A stretch of DNA of 64,000 nt from Halalkalibacter krulwichiae (GCF_002109385.1 NZ_CP020814.1:3681501-3745500); one strand, 5' to 3'; counted from the first letter of the stretch, positions 1 through 9,555 are shown. Numbers and translations: made by a program. Notes: a model not told the origin generated them from the sequence alone.

Positions 1-134
1 CCAACTGTAATACTATGAGAGATGATGCTTATAATTAGAAGAGACAGAGCAAGAGGATTCGGTATTCTTCTCGTTCGTATATCGATAATAACAGCTAACA
101 GTAAAAACGCACTCGTTATGATGTAAAGAAACAT
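1..134 (-). CDS. Prepilin peptidase of the Tad/Flp pilus, TadV/CpaA type (partial)
   Basis: Only the first 44 codons lie in the window; the gene runs off the left edge. The start is an ATG at 134 behind a GGAGGA ribosome site. The peptide opens with a hydrophobic helix and then carries DIRTRRIPN, which resembles the D-x-R-x-x-x-I-P-N segment after the first helix of A24-type prepilin peptidases. Such membrane aspartyl proteases cut the leader from Flp pilins. It follows the flp pilin gene by about 30 bp and is the last visible gene of the pilus operon. The catalytic aspartates cannot be fully checked because the rest is missing. Confidence 0.7.
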   Translation of the reverse strand, partial: MFLYIITSAFLLLAVIIDIRTRRIPNPLALSLLIISIISHSITV

Positions 135-164
135 CCTTATCCTCCTACTCTTTGTAACAGTCTA

Positions 165-329
165 TTAAATTGATAGACTTTCAGCAATTTTGTTAAAGAC
201 TTCCATAATTCGGTCACGGAGTGCTGTAATGGCTACAATGACACCAATTAAAATAATCCCTAAAATAACCCCATACTCACTTAATGCTTGACCACTTTCG
301 TCGTTCCAAAACTTTTTTAATAGATTCAT
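165..329 (-). CDS. flp: Flp-family type IVb pilin (54 aa)
   Basis: This short gene encodes a 54-residue protein with a brief basic N-terminus, the segment ESGQALSEYGVILG and one long hydrophobic helix, which is the Flp/Fap pilin layout. The conserved Glu/Tyr of the SEYG motif are present. Processing would occur before the hydrophobic segment by the neighbouring TadV-like peptidase. An AAAGGAGAAAG ribosome site precedes the ATG at 329. It is probably the structural subunit of the pilus made by the upstream cpaB-cpaE-cpaF-tadB-tadC genes. Only one pilin gene is visible; others could lie outside the window. Confidence 0.85.
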   Translation of the reverse strand: MNLLKKFWNDESGQALSEYGVILGIILIGVIVAITALRDRIMEVFNKIAESLSI

Positions 330-347
330 CTTTCTTTCTCCTTTACA

Positions 348-1079
348 TTAATCTTCTTTCGATTCTTTTTTTGATTTTTTTTCTTTCTTTTTTACTTCTT
401 TATATTCGAAATTTGCATAGTAGCTGAAGTAATTCAAATCAAATTCCGGTAGCAATACATCCTCTATTGGAATTCGAAGTTCAAAAGGCTTTGCTTCACT
501 AGAGCCGAGTTCGTCAAATCCCGTTGCTTCTTTAAATGTTGTATCAATCCAAACAAGTCCATTTTGGGTAACAAGCTCGAGCCTTGAGTTCGTTAAATCT
601 TTTCGTTTAAACTTCTGATCTTGATAACCATTCCTTATTAAGCCATGAAGAACGAGTTGATCTTCATCTTCGTACATTAAGGAAGCAATGACATCGATTG
701 TCTTATTCTTTGGTGGTGGATACTTTTCATAATGATCTTCTATAAAGTATTGTATGGTTTGTTCGGCAAAGTTTCTTTCAACATCCTCATCTAGAATGAG
801 CTCGACTTGAGTCCAGCCTTTGTGATTTGTCATCATTTCGACTGGACTAAGCTCAATTTCCTCCTCATCAAGTTCAGTATCAGGGGAAATTTCCACTACA
901 TCCAAAGGTTCATAGCCTCTTTGTTCAAGCCTATGAACAGTTTTGGGATCTAGTGGTATCCTTTCTTCAAGTTCCTCTTCGTTGGTAAGAGAGGTCGAGG
1001 TTGCTGTTGTATTTGCACAAGCTCCCATTACTACTATTAATGCTGCAACAATCAAATATCTCATTAATAGTTTTCTCAT
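348..1079 (-). CDS. Predicted lipoprotein of the Tad locus
   Basis: The 243-residue product starts with a basic N-terminus, a hydrophobic stretch and a lipobox-like VMGAC at about residues 17-21, so it is probably a lipid-anchored surface protein. The rest is acidic (runs of Glu/Asp around residues 33-80), with no motif I recognise. The C-terminus is very lysine-rich (KKKEKKSKK), so the protein is strongly bipolar in charge. It lies 9 bp downstream of the large secreted protein and 18 bp before flp, so it is very likely co-transcribed with the pilus genes. It may be a pilus accessory or anchoring lipoprotein; that is inference from position. Confidence 0.6.
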   Translation of the reverse strand: MRKLLMRYLIVAALIVVMGACANTTATSTSLTNEEELEERIPLDPKTVHRLEQRGYEPLDVVEISPDTELDEEEIELSPVEMMTNHKGWTQVELILDEDVERNFAEQTIQYFIEDHYEKYPPPKNKTIDVIASLMYEDEDQLVLHGLIRNGYQDQKFKRKDLTNSRLELVTQNGLVWIDTTFKEATGFDELGSSEAKPFELRIPIEDVLLPEFDLNYFSYYANFEYKEVKKKEKKSKKESKED

Positions 1080-1088
1080 CGTTTCACC

Positions 1089-2918
1089 TTACCCTCTTCC
1101 AAATAATCCAGAGATCCCTGTTGAAATATTAGTAAGAAGTCTTCCACCAGCTTCTCTCGCCGATTTTAAACCTTCTCCCATTCTTTCCATTCCTTCACTA
1201 ACTTTTGAGTTTACAAAACTGCCTACTTTTGATTCATTCCATTTGTCTCTTATGACAGGAGCATACGTGAACGCTAATGATCCAATCCCGACCACAACAG
1301 AAGCGACAGCTAATCCTGTTGCAAGCGGTGGAATGGCAACTGCTCCCATTGCACCAAGAGCAAGAAGACCACTCGTCATGTTTAAGGCTCCTCCAATTTT
1401 GGCGTGGGTCGCTTTGTCTGATGTCATATCCATAAACCCTGTATAAACTGAAATCCCGTTTAAGCCAGTACCTGCCAATTTCCCAAGAGGTGTATTCACA
1501 AATTTCTTTGCCCATTCCATTGGAGTTGAATTCCATGCTTTGCTAACGAGATTTTTGCCATTTTGAATAGCAGAAGTCGCGAAATTCTTAGTTGCATTCG
1601 TAGCATTGCTAACAAAGCTAGCGATCGTTGACTTTTCCATTAATTGAGCTCCACGTTGCATAAACGCTAAACTTCCTTGCGTCGCACGAAGAATGCCTGC
1701 TTGGGCCCCGTACATTTTTTCCATACCTGAAAAGAACATAGACCCCATCTTTGAATCAGACGTTGTCGCTAACAGTCTCGCTACTTCTTGTGACGATTGA
1801 ATGTCTTGGTAACGATTTGAGACAAGACCATTTGCAACATCCATTAGAGAATTTGCTCCTCGTCCTGCTAATTGCATCGTTCGGTCTAGGTGAGTCACAA
1901 ACGTTGAAACGCCTTGTGCAGCCCACTCTCCACCTACAGCAAATGCCCCGCGAACTTTATTATCCAACCAAGCAAAAGGAGTCATAAGTCTAGAAAAGGT
2001 TAACGATTGAGCAGGTTCGCTTTTACTAAAGATTTCACGCGCATCAATATATTTTTCGAGTAACTCTGTAACAACCTTTTGTGTTTCAGGATCTTCCATA
2101 AGCGGATGTTTCCTTAACGCGAGCAATAGTAAGTCAGCACTTGCTAGATCTTTAAGGTTTATTCCATATAAGCTATCAGCTGCAGCAATATCCTTTAAGT
2201 ACTCCTCTACCAATTGGATTAACTCTTCGCCTTCCGCTTCTTCAAGTGCTTGTTCAAGCTCGTCCTTACTTAGTTGACCGCTTGAATCACCCTCACTGCC
2301 TCGCTCATCATCCCGGTCCGATCCTTCTACTTCGGATAGGTTCCTCTCTGCTGAATTCGGATCACTCGATTCCTCAGTTGGAGTGCTGTTTCCTTCTGGG
2401 TTTGTACTGTCATTCTTCGAGCCAGTCGTTCGACCATCTGGATCATTGCTGTTATCGGTCGGATCGTTGCTCTCGCCACTAGGATCATTTGGATGAAGAT
2501 TCGAATCATTTCTATGGCCTTCTGGATCTTTCCCATTTGTAACATCAGGATCTAAGCCGTTACTGTTATCTCCGTTGATCGGGTCATTAATCGTCCCCGA
2601 AGAACTTCCACCACTTGGATCATAGGGGCTCCCTGTAAAAGTTCCATTCCAGCCAGTGGGGTCATAAGGATCCTGGCCTTTAAAAGAAGGAAAAGAACTT
2701 CCTCCCCCTGAGAAATTCCCACTTGATGAACCACGGCCACTTCGATCATCAGCATTACGGACACCAGGCTTCGGATTAGGTCGTTCTTCCTCTTCTTCCA
2801 CCTCTTCATCTCCCTCTGCAAAGACCATTATTGATCCCGCTGACATCAAAGCAATTGGTTGAAATAAAAGGATGAATAGGAGAGAAAGAACTAGTAGACG
2901 ATTCATCTTTCGTTTCAT
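1089..2918 (-). CDS. Large secreted protein of the Tad locus, Gly/Ser/Asn/Asp-rich, unknown function
   Basis: This 609-residue protein has a signal peptide at residues 1-35. A low-complexity region to about residue 200 is rich in Gly, Ser, Asn, Asp and Pro, with recurring DPxG/NDPSG-like units, and is followed by an acidic helical segment. The C-terminal 350 residues are helical, with a strongly hydrophobic Gly/Ala-rich stretch at about residues 510-560 that could span or insert into a membrane. I do not recognise the family. It sits between tadC and a lipoprotein gene, so it may be a pilus-associated adhesin, minor component or exported effector. The ribosome site is AAAGGAGG and the start ATG is at 2918. 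Confidence 0.6.
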   Translation of the reverse strand: MKRKMNRLLVLSLLFILLFQPIALMSAGSIMVFAEGDEEVEEEEERPNPKPGVRNADDRSGRGSSSGNFSGGGSSFPSFKGQDPYDPTGWNGTFTGSPYDPSGGSSSGTINDPINGDNSNGLDPDVTNGKDPEGHRNDSNLHPNDPSGESNDPTDNSNDPDGRTTGSKNDSTNPEGNSTPTEESSDPNSAERNLSEVEGSDRDDERGSEGDSSGQLSKDELEQALEEAEGEELIQLVEEYLKDIAAADSLYGINLKDLASADLLLLALRKHPLMEDPETQKVVTELLEKYIDAREIFSKSEPAQSLTFSRLMTPFAWLDNKVRGAFAVGGEWAAQGVSTFVTHLDRTMQLAGRGANSLMDVANGLVSNRYQDIQSSQEVARLLATTSDSKMGSMFFSGMEKMYGAQAGILRATQGSLAFMQRGAQLMEKSTIASFVSNATNATKNFATSAIQNGKNLVSKAWNSTPMEWAKKFVNTPLGKLAGTGLNGISVYTGFMDMTSDKATHAKIGGALNMTSGLLALGAMGAVAIPPLATGLAVASVVVGIGSLAFTYAPVIRDKWNESKVGSFVNSKVSEGMERMGEGLKSAREAGGRLLTNISTGISGLFGRG

Positions 2919-2957
2919 TGGTAACCTCCTTTCTCAGTAAGTTAGCCAGCAATGTCA

Positions 2958-3845
2958 CTACTCAGTAAAGAATTGAAATAAATTAATAGCAACTGGTCCT
3001 AGAATGAATATTGCCATTGCTGGAAAAGCAAGTAATACGAGTGGAAAGAAAAGCTTCATAGATGCCTGCTCTCCTAGTTGCTGTGCTTGTTTCTTTCTTG
3101 TTTCCCAGACCTCAGCTGCTTGTTGTCTCAGTACAGCAGTAACACCCGAACTTCCGCGTGCTAACGTTTGCGAAAGAGCCGAGACAAACCTGCTGACTTC
3201 ATCGACTTGGCAGCGGAGTGTCATTTGCTCTAGTGCTTCTTGTTGCGACGTTCCCATTCCAAAACTTTTCATCACTTCTTTAAGCTCTGTCGCTAATTCC
3301 CCTTCTTTCGTTTCTACCACTTCTTTAATAGCTGCAAATAGATTCATCCCAGCATCACAAAGAATCGAAATCGAGTTTAGAACGTATGGGAGTTCTCTAC
3401 GTATTTTTTCTTGTCGCAAGCGAATTCGCTGTTTCAACCAAATATCTGGTATTTTATAACCAATAACAGGTCCTGCAAAAGTAAGAAAGATCAACAGTAA
3501 ATTTTCGCTAATAAGACCAAGAAATAAAAAGTAAAGAGCTGTGCCGATTCCACTTAAGACTCGAAACGTTATAAAATGGTCGACACTCATTTTTTCCTCA
3601 TAGCCCGCTCGAATGAGCCGGCTTTGGATTAGTTCCCTTTTTTCATAACTAATATGAACATTCACTGCGGTAAAAAAGCTTATAACATAAGGTGTAAAGC
3701 GTTCCAATATCCCTTTACGCTTAACTTGAGAAAGTTCCTCAGCAGCTAACAACCGTTTCCGCATACTTAACGCCCGCAGTGATTTCACAGGGAAAAATAC
3801 AACAATGATTAAAACGAACAACCAAAAGGCTATCATCCATTCCAT
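2958..3845 (-). CDS. tadC: Tad pilus inner-membrane platform protein TadC
   Basis: The protein has the type II secretion F domain plan: an N-terminal membrane helix, a cytosolic helical domain, a pair of central helices and a C-terminal helix pair. The segment LPYVLNSISILCDAGMNLFAAIKEV is typical of T2SSF proteins. With TadB it forms the membrane platform on which the CpaF ATPase acts. I place the start at the fourth codon of the open frame (ATG at 3845), because AGGTG lies a normal distance upstream. It follows tadB almost directly. Confidence 0.8.
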   Translation of the reverse strand: MEWMIAFWLFVLIIVVFFPVKSLRALSMRKRLLAAEELSQVKRKGILERFTPYVISFFTAVNVHISYEKRELIQSRLIRAGYEEKMSVDHFITFRVLSGIGTALYFLFLGLISENLLLIFLTFAGPVIGYKIPDIWLKQRIRLRQEKIRRELPYVLNSISILCDAGMNLFAAIKEVVETKEGELATELKEVMKSFGMGTSQQEALEQMTLRCQVDEVSRFVSALSQTLARGSSGVTAVLRQQAAEVWETRKKQAQQLGEQASMKLFFPLVLLAFPAMAIFILGPVAINLFQFFTE

Positions 3846-3854
3846 GTTTATCAC

Positions 3855-4769
3855 CTAAATATCAATATTCGTTACCTTTTTGCCAATTACATAATTAGCG
3901 ACAAGCATGACCGCTGCCAAAAATAATAGAAAATTCCCAAACCACGTTTCATACATCGGTTGCATATATTCAGGATTTGCTACCATAATTAACAGAACTA
4001 ACACAATCGGAAAAACAGTTAATACGCTAGCTTCTAAACGCTTTTGAGAAGTGGCTACTTGTATTTCTTGTTGGATCGAGATCTTTTCTGCAATTCGCTC
4101 AGCGGTGTTTTGAATCACGTGTGTCAAGTTTCCACCTTTTGAACGTGTGACAAGCATTGCATCGACAAATTGAGTAACATCTTCTAGTTGCATTGCTTCT
4201 TTAAATTGCACAAGCGACTGATCAACAGACATACCAAATTCGATGTCATGGTTAATACGCTCAATCTCCTCAAGCATCGGTTTCTCACGATGTGTAATCA
4301 ACTCCTTACGTAAATCTTCTTCACAACGTTTTAACGCAATTTGTAATGAAGATCCTGCCCGTAAAGAGTTTGATATCGAGTACATCCCGTCTTTAAATTG
4401 AACAAGAAACAAAGCTTTTCTTTTGTGTGCCAATCTCTTTCTGCGAAAAGCTGGAAAGAAGACGACTAAACTAGCAAACAGCAACGAAAAGAAAAAGCTA
4501 CGGAAAAACAAAAGCCCGAATGCAAATAGCAAGACGGCGACAAAGGCGGATAAGTATAAATCAGAAGCTTGTGTCTTTGTGCTTAGACGCCTTGTTCTAG
4601 CTGTCTCAACCTTGCTTTCGCGAATCACACCTTTTCGCGCCCATTGCCTTGAGATCCCTTGTTTCATTGGTAATCTCTTTTTAAGAAGGAGAAAGAGGAG
4701 ATCGACAAAAGCAAGCAGAAAAACCGTTATAAAAAACATGAAACCAATTAACAACTCAAAGGAACTCAT
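3855..4769 (-). CDS. tadB: Tad pilus inner-membrane platform protein TadB
   Basis: This is the second T2SSF-domain protein of the locus, about 304 residues. It has two N-terminal membrane helices, a cytosolic domain containing SISNSLRAGSSLQIALK, and two C-terminal helices. The preferred start is the ATG at 4769, which overlaps the cpaF stop as ATGA and is preceded by GGAGG; a longer frame upstream has no good ribosome site. The overlap implies translational coupling to cpaF. It is expected to pair with TadC in the membrane. Confidence 0.82.
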   Translation of the reverse strand: MSSFELLIGFMFFITVFLLAFVDLLFLLLKKRLPMKQGISRQWARKGVIRESKVETARTRRLSTKTQASDLYLSAFVAVLLFAFGLLFFRSFFFSLLFASLVVFFPAFRRKRLAHKRKALFLVQFKDGMYSISNSLRAGSSLQIALKRCEEDLRKELITHREKPMLEEIERINHDIEFGMSVDQSLVQFKEAMQLEDVTQFVDAMLVTRSKGGNLTHVIQNTAERIAEKISIQQEIQVATSQKRLEASVLTVFPIVLVLLIMVANPEYMQPMYETWFGNFLLFLAAVMLVANYVIGKKVTNIDI

Positions 4770-6148
4770 GACCATTCCTCCACCAATGCATCCGATAACA
4801 CACATTCACCATATCCAGCCGCTTCCCATTTCCCTGTTTGCATGAGATCTTCTCCCGTTGATTCAAGCTGACCGACTAAACAACTGTTTGTACTTAGATG
4901 TGGATCCATCTTCCATTTAAATAGATCAACACAATCAATTTCACCATTGACCATCTCACGCACTTCCGTAATTTGAAGTACTTTCCGCGAACCGTCTCTC
5001 ATTCTTCCTAACTGCACAATAATTTCAACCGCAGAAGAGATTTGTCTGCGAATTGCTGAGATCGGAAGTTCAAGTCCTGACATTAAAACCATCGTTTCAA
5101 GCCTTGATAACATATCAGCTGCAGAATTGGCATGACCGGTCGTTAACGAACCATCATGACCTGTATTCATTGCCTGAAGCATGTCTAACGCCTCACCGCC
5201 GCGCACCTCCCCAACGACAATCCGGTCAGGCCGCATCCGAAGCGCCGTTTTCACCAAATCTCTCATTGTGATTTCTCCTTTTTTCTCGATATTAGGAGGT
5301 CTTGTTTCAAGACGAACTAAGTTCACAATTTGATTAAGCTTTAGTTCAGCGGAATCTTCTACGGTAATAATCCGTTCTCTCGGTGGAATATACATGCTGA
5401 GTGCATTTAAGAATGTCGTCTTCCCAGAACCAGTCCCTCCAGAAATGACGATGTTGTATTTCGCATTGACAAGGCGGTGCAAGAGGCTCGCAACACGTTG
5501 ATCAATGGCCCCAAATTCAATTAATTGTTCCATTGTATAAGGGTTATCAGGGAATTTACGAATGGTGACAATTGGCCCTTCAAGCGAAACTGGACGAATC
5601 ACAATATTGACACGAGAACCATCTGGTAGTCTCGCATCTACAATCGGATCACTTTCATCAATTTTCCGATTGATTGGAGCAACGATTTTTTCAATTAAAT
5701 TCAAAAGCTCCGTTTCATTTTGAAACGCTAACGGGTTTCCATCTTCATCTAACGCTAAGGCTAACTGCCCACGTTGTTCGATAAAGATCTGATGAATACC
5801 ATTGATCATAATCTCCGTAATGCTTTCGTCTTTGACAAGTGGATCAATAATTCCGTATCCGATCATTTGCTGTCTTATTTCTTCAGCTAAGATTTGCCGT
5901 TCTTTATTCGTTAAAAGCAAATCTCGAAATTCTTTCTCCGACTCTTTTTCAAGATAATGCCAAATTGCCGTTTGAAGAGCCTTTGCTTCGAGCAAGAGTT
6001 TTTTATTCTTGCTATTTTCTTTTAGAAGATGTTCTCTTACTCTTTTTTTGAGCTCTTCCATTCGATTTTCTAAGTAGTCATTACGATACGTATTCTCTTC
6101 TTCCTCATTAACGTGAAGCTTTTTCTTGATCGCTTCTTCAATGCTCAT
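4766..6148 (-). CDS. cpaF: Tad pilus assembly ATPase CpaF/TadA
   Basis: The 460-residue protein belongs to the type II/IV secretion ATPase family. The helical N-terminal domain is followed by the Walker A loop GGTGSGKTT near residue 240, the Walker B region RPDRIVVGEVRGGEA and the His box TTGHANSA. It hydrolyses ATP at the inner face of the membrane to drive pilin polymerisation through TadB/TadC. The ATG overlaps the cpaE stop codon by ATGA and the stop overlaps tadB in the same way, so the three are tightly coupled. All key motifs are intact. Confidence 0.93.
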   Translation of the reverse strand: MSIEEAIKKKLHVNEEEENTYRNDYLENRMEELKKRVREHLLKENSKNKKLLLEAKALQTAIWHYLEKESEKEFRDLLLTNKERQILAEEIRQQMIGYGIIDPLVKDESITEIMINGIHQIFIEQRGQLALALDEDGNPLAFQNETELLNLIEKIVAPINRKIDESDPIVDARLPDGSRVNIVIRPVSLEGPIVTIRKFPDNPYTMEQLIEFGAIDQRVASLLHRLVNAKYNIVISGGTGSGKTTFLNALSMYIPPRERIITVEDSAELKLNQIVNLVRLETRPPNIEKKGEITMRDLVKTALRMRPDRIVVGEVRGGEALDMLQAMNTGHDGSLTTGHANSAADMLSRLETMVLMSGLELPISAIRRQISSAVEIIVQLGRMRDGSRKVLQITEVREMVNGEIDCVDLFKWKMDPHLSTNSCLVGQLESTGEDLMQTGKWEAAGYGECVLSDALVEEWS

Positions 6149-7413
6149 CGTTGGTCACCTCCACGAGCTAACCAACGTTTCCGTTTCTTTATTCCTAATT
6201 CTTTCTCAGTGAAAACCGGTTCAATTAGATGAGCAATCTGCTTATAGGATCGGTTAATTTTCAAGTTTTGCTTCTCAGCTAGTAAAATACCTCGATTTGT
6301 ATAACCTTGTATTTGTTCATATTTATCAGGGATTACCGCTGCCACTTTCATCGATAAAATCGACTCGAGTTCATTGACAGGAAAGCCTAATGAATCGTTG
6401 TAATGGTTCACAACAAGATAGCGATTTTGCAATGGACGATTTAACGTTTCTACTAAATCAATCGTTGATAACAGTGACCAGCTTGCAGCTATATCTGTCG
6501 TACTGACGTAAATGATGTCTGTTGCTGAACTAATGAGTGAGATGTTTTTTTCTGTTAGATCAGAGGACGTGTCGAATAAAATCACGTCATAGTCTAACCG
6601 TTGAATGGCCGCTACAAGATCATCTGTTTTCTCCAAATCTAAACTTGTCATTTTCATCGGAGTTGCAGCAGCTAACACATCAAGCCGACTTCCTTGTACT
6701 TGCATAGTGTGAATCCCATCTTCTAAATACTTTTGAAGTTCTTCATCCGTCTTCATTGGCTGTTCAAGGACACCAATTGCTTCAGACATTCCTCTGACAT
6801 TTCGAGGCAAGTTCACCATCACTTGAATATTTCCAAATGTCGCAAAGTCAACTAATAACACGCGCTTATCCTTTTTAGCTAATTGACACGCTACATTTAC
6901 AGCGATCGTTGACTTGCCTACCCCGCCTTTTGCTGAGTAGATAAGGACGCTTCTTCCTTTTTCCTGCTTTCTTATCGTTGGATGAGTATTCGTATAAAGG
7001 CGTAACTTCTTCTTCGCATCAAAAGTCAACATTCGCTCGGTCAAAACCCGCATCGGAGTATGGATATACATCAATTCAGCAAACGGTTCTTGCAGAACAA
7101 TCGTTGATTTGAACAAATCTAAACGATCCGTCATAATAATTACTTTTGATAGATTCGTAGAAGATAGCTCTGCCTGCTCTTTTTCGATATTTATAAATTG
7201 CTGGAGCTGAATAAAAGCAATATCAACAGATTCTTTGCTGGCATATTCTATTATTTCATTAATTGATTGAAATCCTTTTTCTACTTTTACAAATGGATAA
7301 TGACTTCCACAATAGTCTTTTAGGCTTTTTGTAAATTCATCGGCTTCACCACAAACAAGAATTCGTATCTCATCCTGCTTTTCACTCTCTTTCACTATCA
7401 CTTCTGTGGTCAT
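6145..7413 (-). CDS. cpaE: Tad pilus localisation ATPase CpaE/TadZ
   Basis: The 422-residue protein has an N-terminal receiver-like domain (about residues 15-130) without the usual phospho-acceptor pattern. A MinD/ParA-type ATPase domain with the deviant Walker A KGGVGKST near residue 165 follows. This architecture is typical of CpaE/TadZ, which positions the pilus machine at the cell pole or membrane. An AAGGAG site precedes the ATG. It lies between cpaB and cpaF, in the usual Tad order. Confidence 0.88.
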   Translation of the reverse strand: MTTEVIVKESEKQDEIRILVCGEADEFTKSLKDYCGSHYPFVKVEKGFQSINEIIEYASKESVDIAFIQLQQFINIEKEQAELSSTNLSKVIIMTDRLDLFKSTIVLQEPFAELMYIHTPMRVLTERMLTFDAKKKLRLYTNTHPTIRKQEKGRSVLIYSAKGGVGKSTIAVNVACQLAKKDKRVLLVDFATFGNIQVMVNLPRNVRGMSEAIGVLEQPMKTDEELQKYLEDGIHTMQVQGSRLDVLAAATPMKMTSLDLEKTDDLVAAIQRLDYDVILFDTSSDLTEKNISLISSATDIIYVSTTDIAASWSLLSTIDLVETLNRPLQNRYLVVNHYNDSLGFPVNELESILSMKVAAVIPDKYEQIQGYTNRGILLAEKQNLKINRSYKQIAHLIEPVFTEKELGIKKRKRWLARGGDQR

Positions 7414-7431
7414 TCTATTAATCTCCTTACT

Positions 7432-8139
7432 CTATTGACTCATTATCACTCGGTTAACCTCTTCACGTTCTCCGTTCCAAGGATTTAAGATAAGATCTAT
7501 CTCTCCTAATCGTTTCGCGTGCGTTAGGGCAACAGCATCTTGTGGGGAGACAAGTAATGTTACATGCTGTACAACATTTTCTTTCTCTAAATCATTAACA
7601 GTAAATTTCTCTAACTCAAAGACTTCCACTTGTTGAAGAATCATTTCAGAATAGGGAATTCCTTCTAAAGTTTGACCCGTAAAAATCACGTCTACCCAAT
7701 CTTCCTTCTTGAGGATATTGTTGACAGCAGAATCTGGCTTCAGTGCAACAGTTACTAATCGTTTATCCATTGGAACGAATGCAGTCAAATCAACTTGTCC
7801 ATTTGACTGTAAGTAAAGCTGCTGTGCCTCTGGAAAAATTACAAGCTCTTCATCCAATTTCATTACGTCTCCAGCTTGAATATCCTTTAGCGTGATCGCA
7901 CCAACTAACTCGGCTTCCGACATAATCCGATTGCCTGCTAGCATTCCAGCGGCATTCGCTTCCACTGTAATTTCTTTCATGTGGTGTTCCTCAATCGTTT
8001 GTCTTGCGGGAATATCCTCAGCTGCGACGATAACGGTAACCGTATCTTGAAGTTGATTTAAAAATTGATAAGTAAAAAAAGCGACCATCGACGCACTAAA
8101 CATGATTAATATGATTCGTAAGCTGATTTTGCCAACCAT
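7432..8139 (-). CDS. cpaB: Flp pilus assembly protein CpaB-like, SAF domain
   Basis: The protein has one N-terminal membrane helix (residues 6-28) followed by a SAF domain beginning VIVAAEDIPARQTIEEHHM, the usual start of CpaB/RcpC proteins. A second domain follows (about residues 110-230), as in the RcpC/CpaB group. In Gram-negative bacteria CpaB is a periplasmic assembly factor; here it should act outside the membrane, near the cell wall. It lies 18 bp upstream of cpaE. A GGAGGA ribosome site supports the start at 8139. Confidence 0.82.
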   Translation of the reverse strand: MVGKISLRIILIMFSASMVAFFTYQFLNQLQDTVTVIVAAEDIPARQTIEEHHMKEITVEANAAGMLAGNRIMSEAELVGAITLKDIQAGDVMKLDEELVIFPEAQQLYLQSNGQVDLTAFVPMDKRLVTVALKPDSAVNNILKKEDWVDVIFTGQTLEGIPYSEMILQQVEVFELEKFTVNDLEKENVVQHVTLLVSPQDAVALTHAKRLGEIDLILNPWNGEREEVNRVIMSQ

Positions 8140-8168
8140 TCTAATCCTCCTGTTAATTCGAACAAAGG

Positions 8169-8915
8169 CTATGCTTTGAGCCTTTGTTTTGCTTCATACG
8201 TAAAAACTTCATAATCAAATGCTTCTCTTTCAGATCTTCGTTCTAAATAAAGCAGATTTAACACAGCTGCTTGAAATGGAATCAATGAAATATGTACAAA
8301 ACTTGAAATAAATGCTGTGACATAAAAAGAACTACTTTCGATTAAAAAAGCAATCATGATCGCCGTAATAGCTTGAACAGCTAAAAACAGACAATAAACA
8401 CCAGCAACAACGAAAAACGAGCCTCTTACGATTCGTACACTACGCTTTAAAGCTTTGAAAACTTGCTTTTTTTCTTCAAGTGCCATCACTTGAGGGAAAA
8501 ACAAAAAATAAATAAATAGAATAATACCAGGAAGAATAAAGAGCATTGAGCCTAGGGTTGATAACACAAAGATCAAAGTCCCTCCGATAATCAATGAAGG
8601 AATAAGCTTGTTGAAAGCTCTGCGAACCAGTTTTCGTTGGTCCTTCTTTGAGTGCTCATCTGTAACCATCATAAAATACATTAGATAAGCTGTAGCAGCC
8701 AGTGAAAACGAGATAGAAGCAAAACTCATAAAAACAGTTGATAATTGCGATCCTTCCATAAAAAGACTGCTAACAAAATGCAACAGAAAAAAATAGACCA
8801 AAACCATAACATAGAAGAAGATCGAAAGTTTTTTTAAAAGCGAAACACCGAGTTTCAATCCACTATTTAACAGATCATTTAATGATTGCGGCATCACATG
8901 TTCTTCCTTAATCAC
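8169..8915 (-). CDS. Multi-pass membrane protein linked to the Tad operon (copy 1)
   Basis: The protein is about 248 residues with roughly six hydrophobic helices. Its motif ILPGIILFIYFLFFPQVMALEEK also occurs in a related form in the adjacent protein at 8908-9555. This layout resembles the membrane domain found in some glycerophosphodiester phosphodiesterases and other Bacillus YciC-like proteins, but I cannot name a function. I chose a GTG start at 8915 because GGAGG lies 8 bases upstream; it overlaps the previous stop by 8 bp. The next gene is cpaB. Confidence 0.6.
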   Translation of the reverse strand: MIKEEHVMPQSLNDLLNSGLKLGVSLLKKLSIFFYVMVLVYFFLLHFVSSLFMEGSQLSTVFMSFASISFSLAATAYLMYFMMVTDEHSKKDQRKLVRRAFNKLIPSLIIGGTLIFVLSTLGSMLFILPGIILFIYFLFFPQVMALEEKKQVFKALKRSVRIVRGSFFVVAGVYCLFLAVQAITAIMIAFLIESSSFYVTAFISSFVHISLIPFQAAVLNLLYLERRSEREAFDYEVFTYEAKQRLKA

Positions 8916-9555
8916 GTCGTTCACCTCCAATCTTTTTCATTTTTCCTTTTTGATACATAAAATAATAAGCAAACGCCTCGAAAGGAACTAAAAGCGAGGC
9001 CGCCGTAACCTGTGCCAGCATTTCATCAATAAATGGTACGTAAACGAAACATGTCGCCAGTAAGATGTATAATAAATAAAAGAAAAACGTTAGACTTGCC
9101 AGACGGAACCAGACTGTTTTCACGATAGAGGCACTTTCTCTCAATGCTTGTCCGTTTGATTTCCCATCTTTTATCACAACAAAAGGATAAAAAGCAAAAA
9201 CAATCATCAGAATAACGCCAGGTATTAGAAAAAAGAAAAAGCCAATCGAGACAAATAGAGCGTACAGCATAGACGTTGTTAGAAGTACGGTTATATACAT
9301 TCCACTAATGAATACACCGTTCATCTTCTGATAAAGCATAATTGTGAGTCCGTATAAACTAGTTGAAATCATTAAGTAGAAAAGAGAGGAAACAAACAAT
9401 CCAACACGATTATTTATGAAGGTAATTTCAGTCAGTAAGCTTGTACTGATTATATGTACATATGAAATTAAGAACATAACAAAAACAGCCAATAAGCTAC
9501 AAATAGCATAATAGCTAATCTTCTTAAATGGCCTTTGGTCGACAAAGGTCGTCAT
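8908..9555 (-). CDS. Multi-pass membrane protein linked to the Tad operon (copy 2)
   Basis: The protein is about 215 residues with about six membrane helices. It shares with its neighbour the central pattern of a long helix, IPGVILMIVFAFYPFVVIKDGKS and a following Arg/Ser-rich loop, so the pair looks like an old tandem duplication. The ATG at 9555 has GGAG 8 bases upstream and overlaps the DUF192 stop as ATGA. Its function is unknown. Its place in the pilus operon suggests a role in the envelope or in pilus assembly. Confidence 0.58.
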   Translation of the reverse strand: MTTFVDQRPFKKISYYAICSLLAVFVMFLISYVHIISTSLLTEITFINNRVGLFVSSLFYLMISTSLYGLTIMLYQKMNGVFISGMYITVLLTTSMLYALFVSIGFFFFLIPGVILMIVFAFYPFVVIKDGKSNGQALRESASIVKTVWFRLASLTFFFYLLYILLATCFVYVPFIDEMLAQVTAASLLVPFEAFAYYFMYQKGKMKKIGGERRD

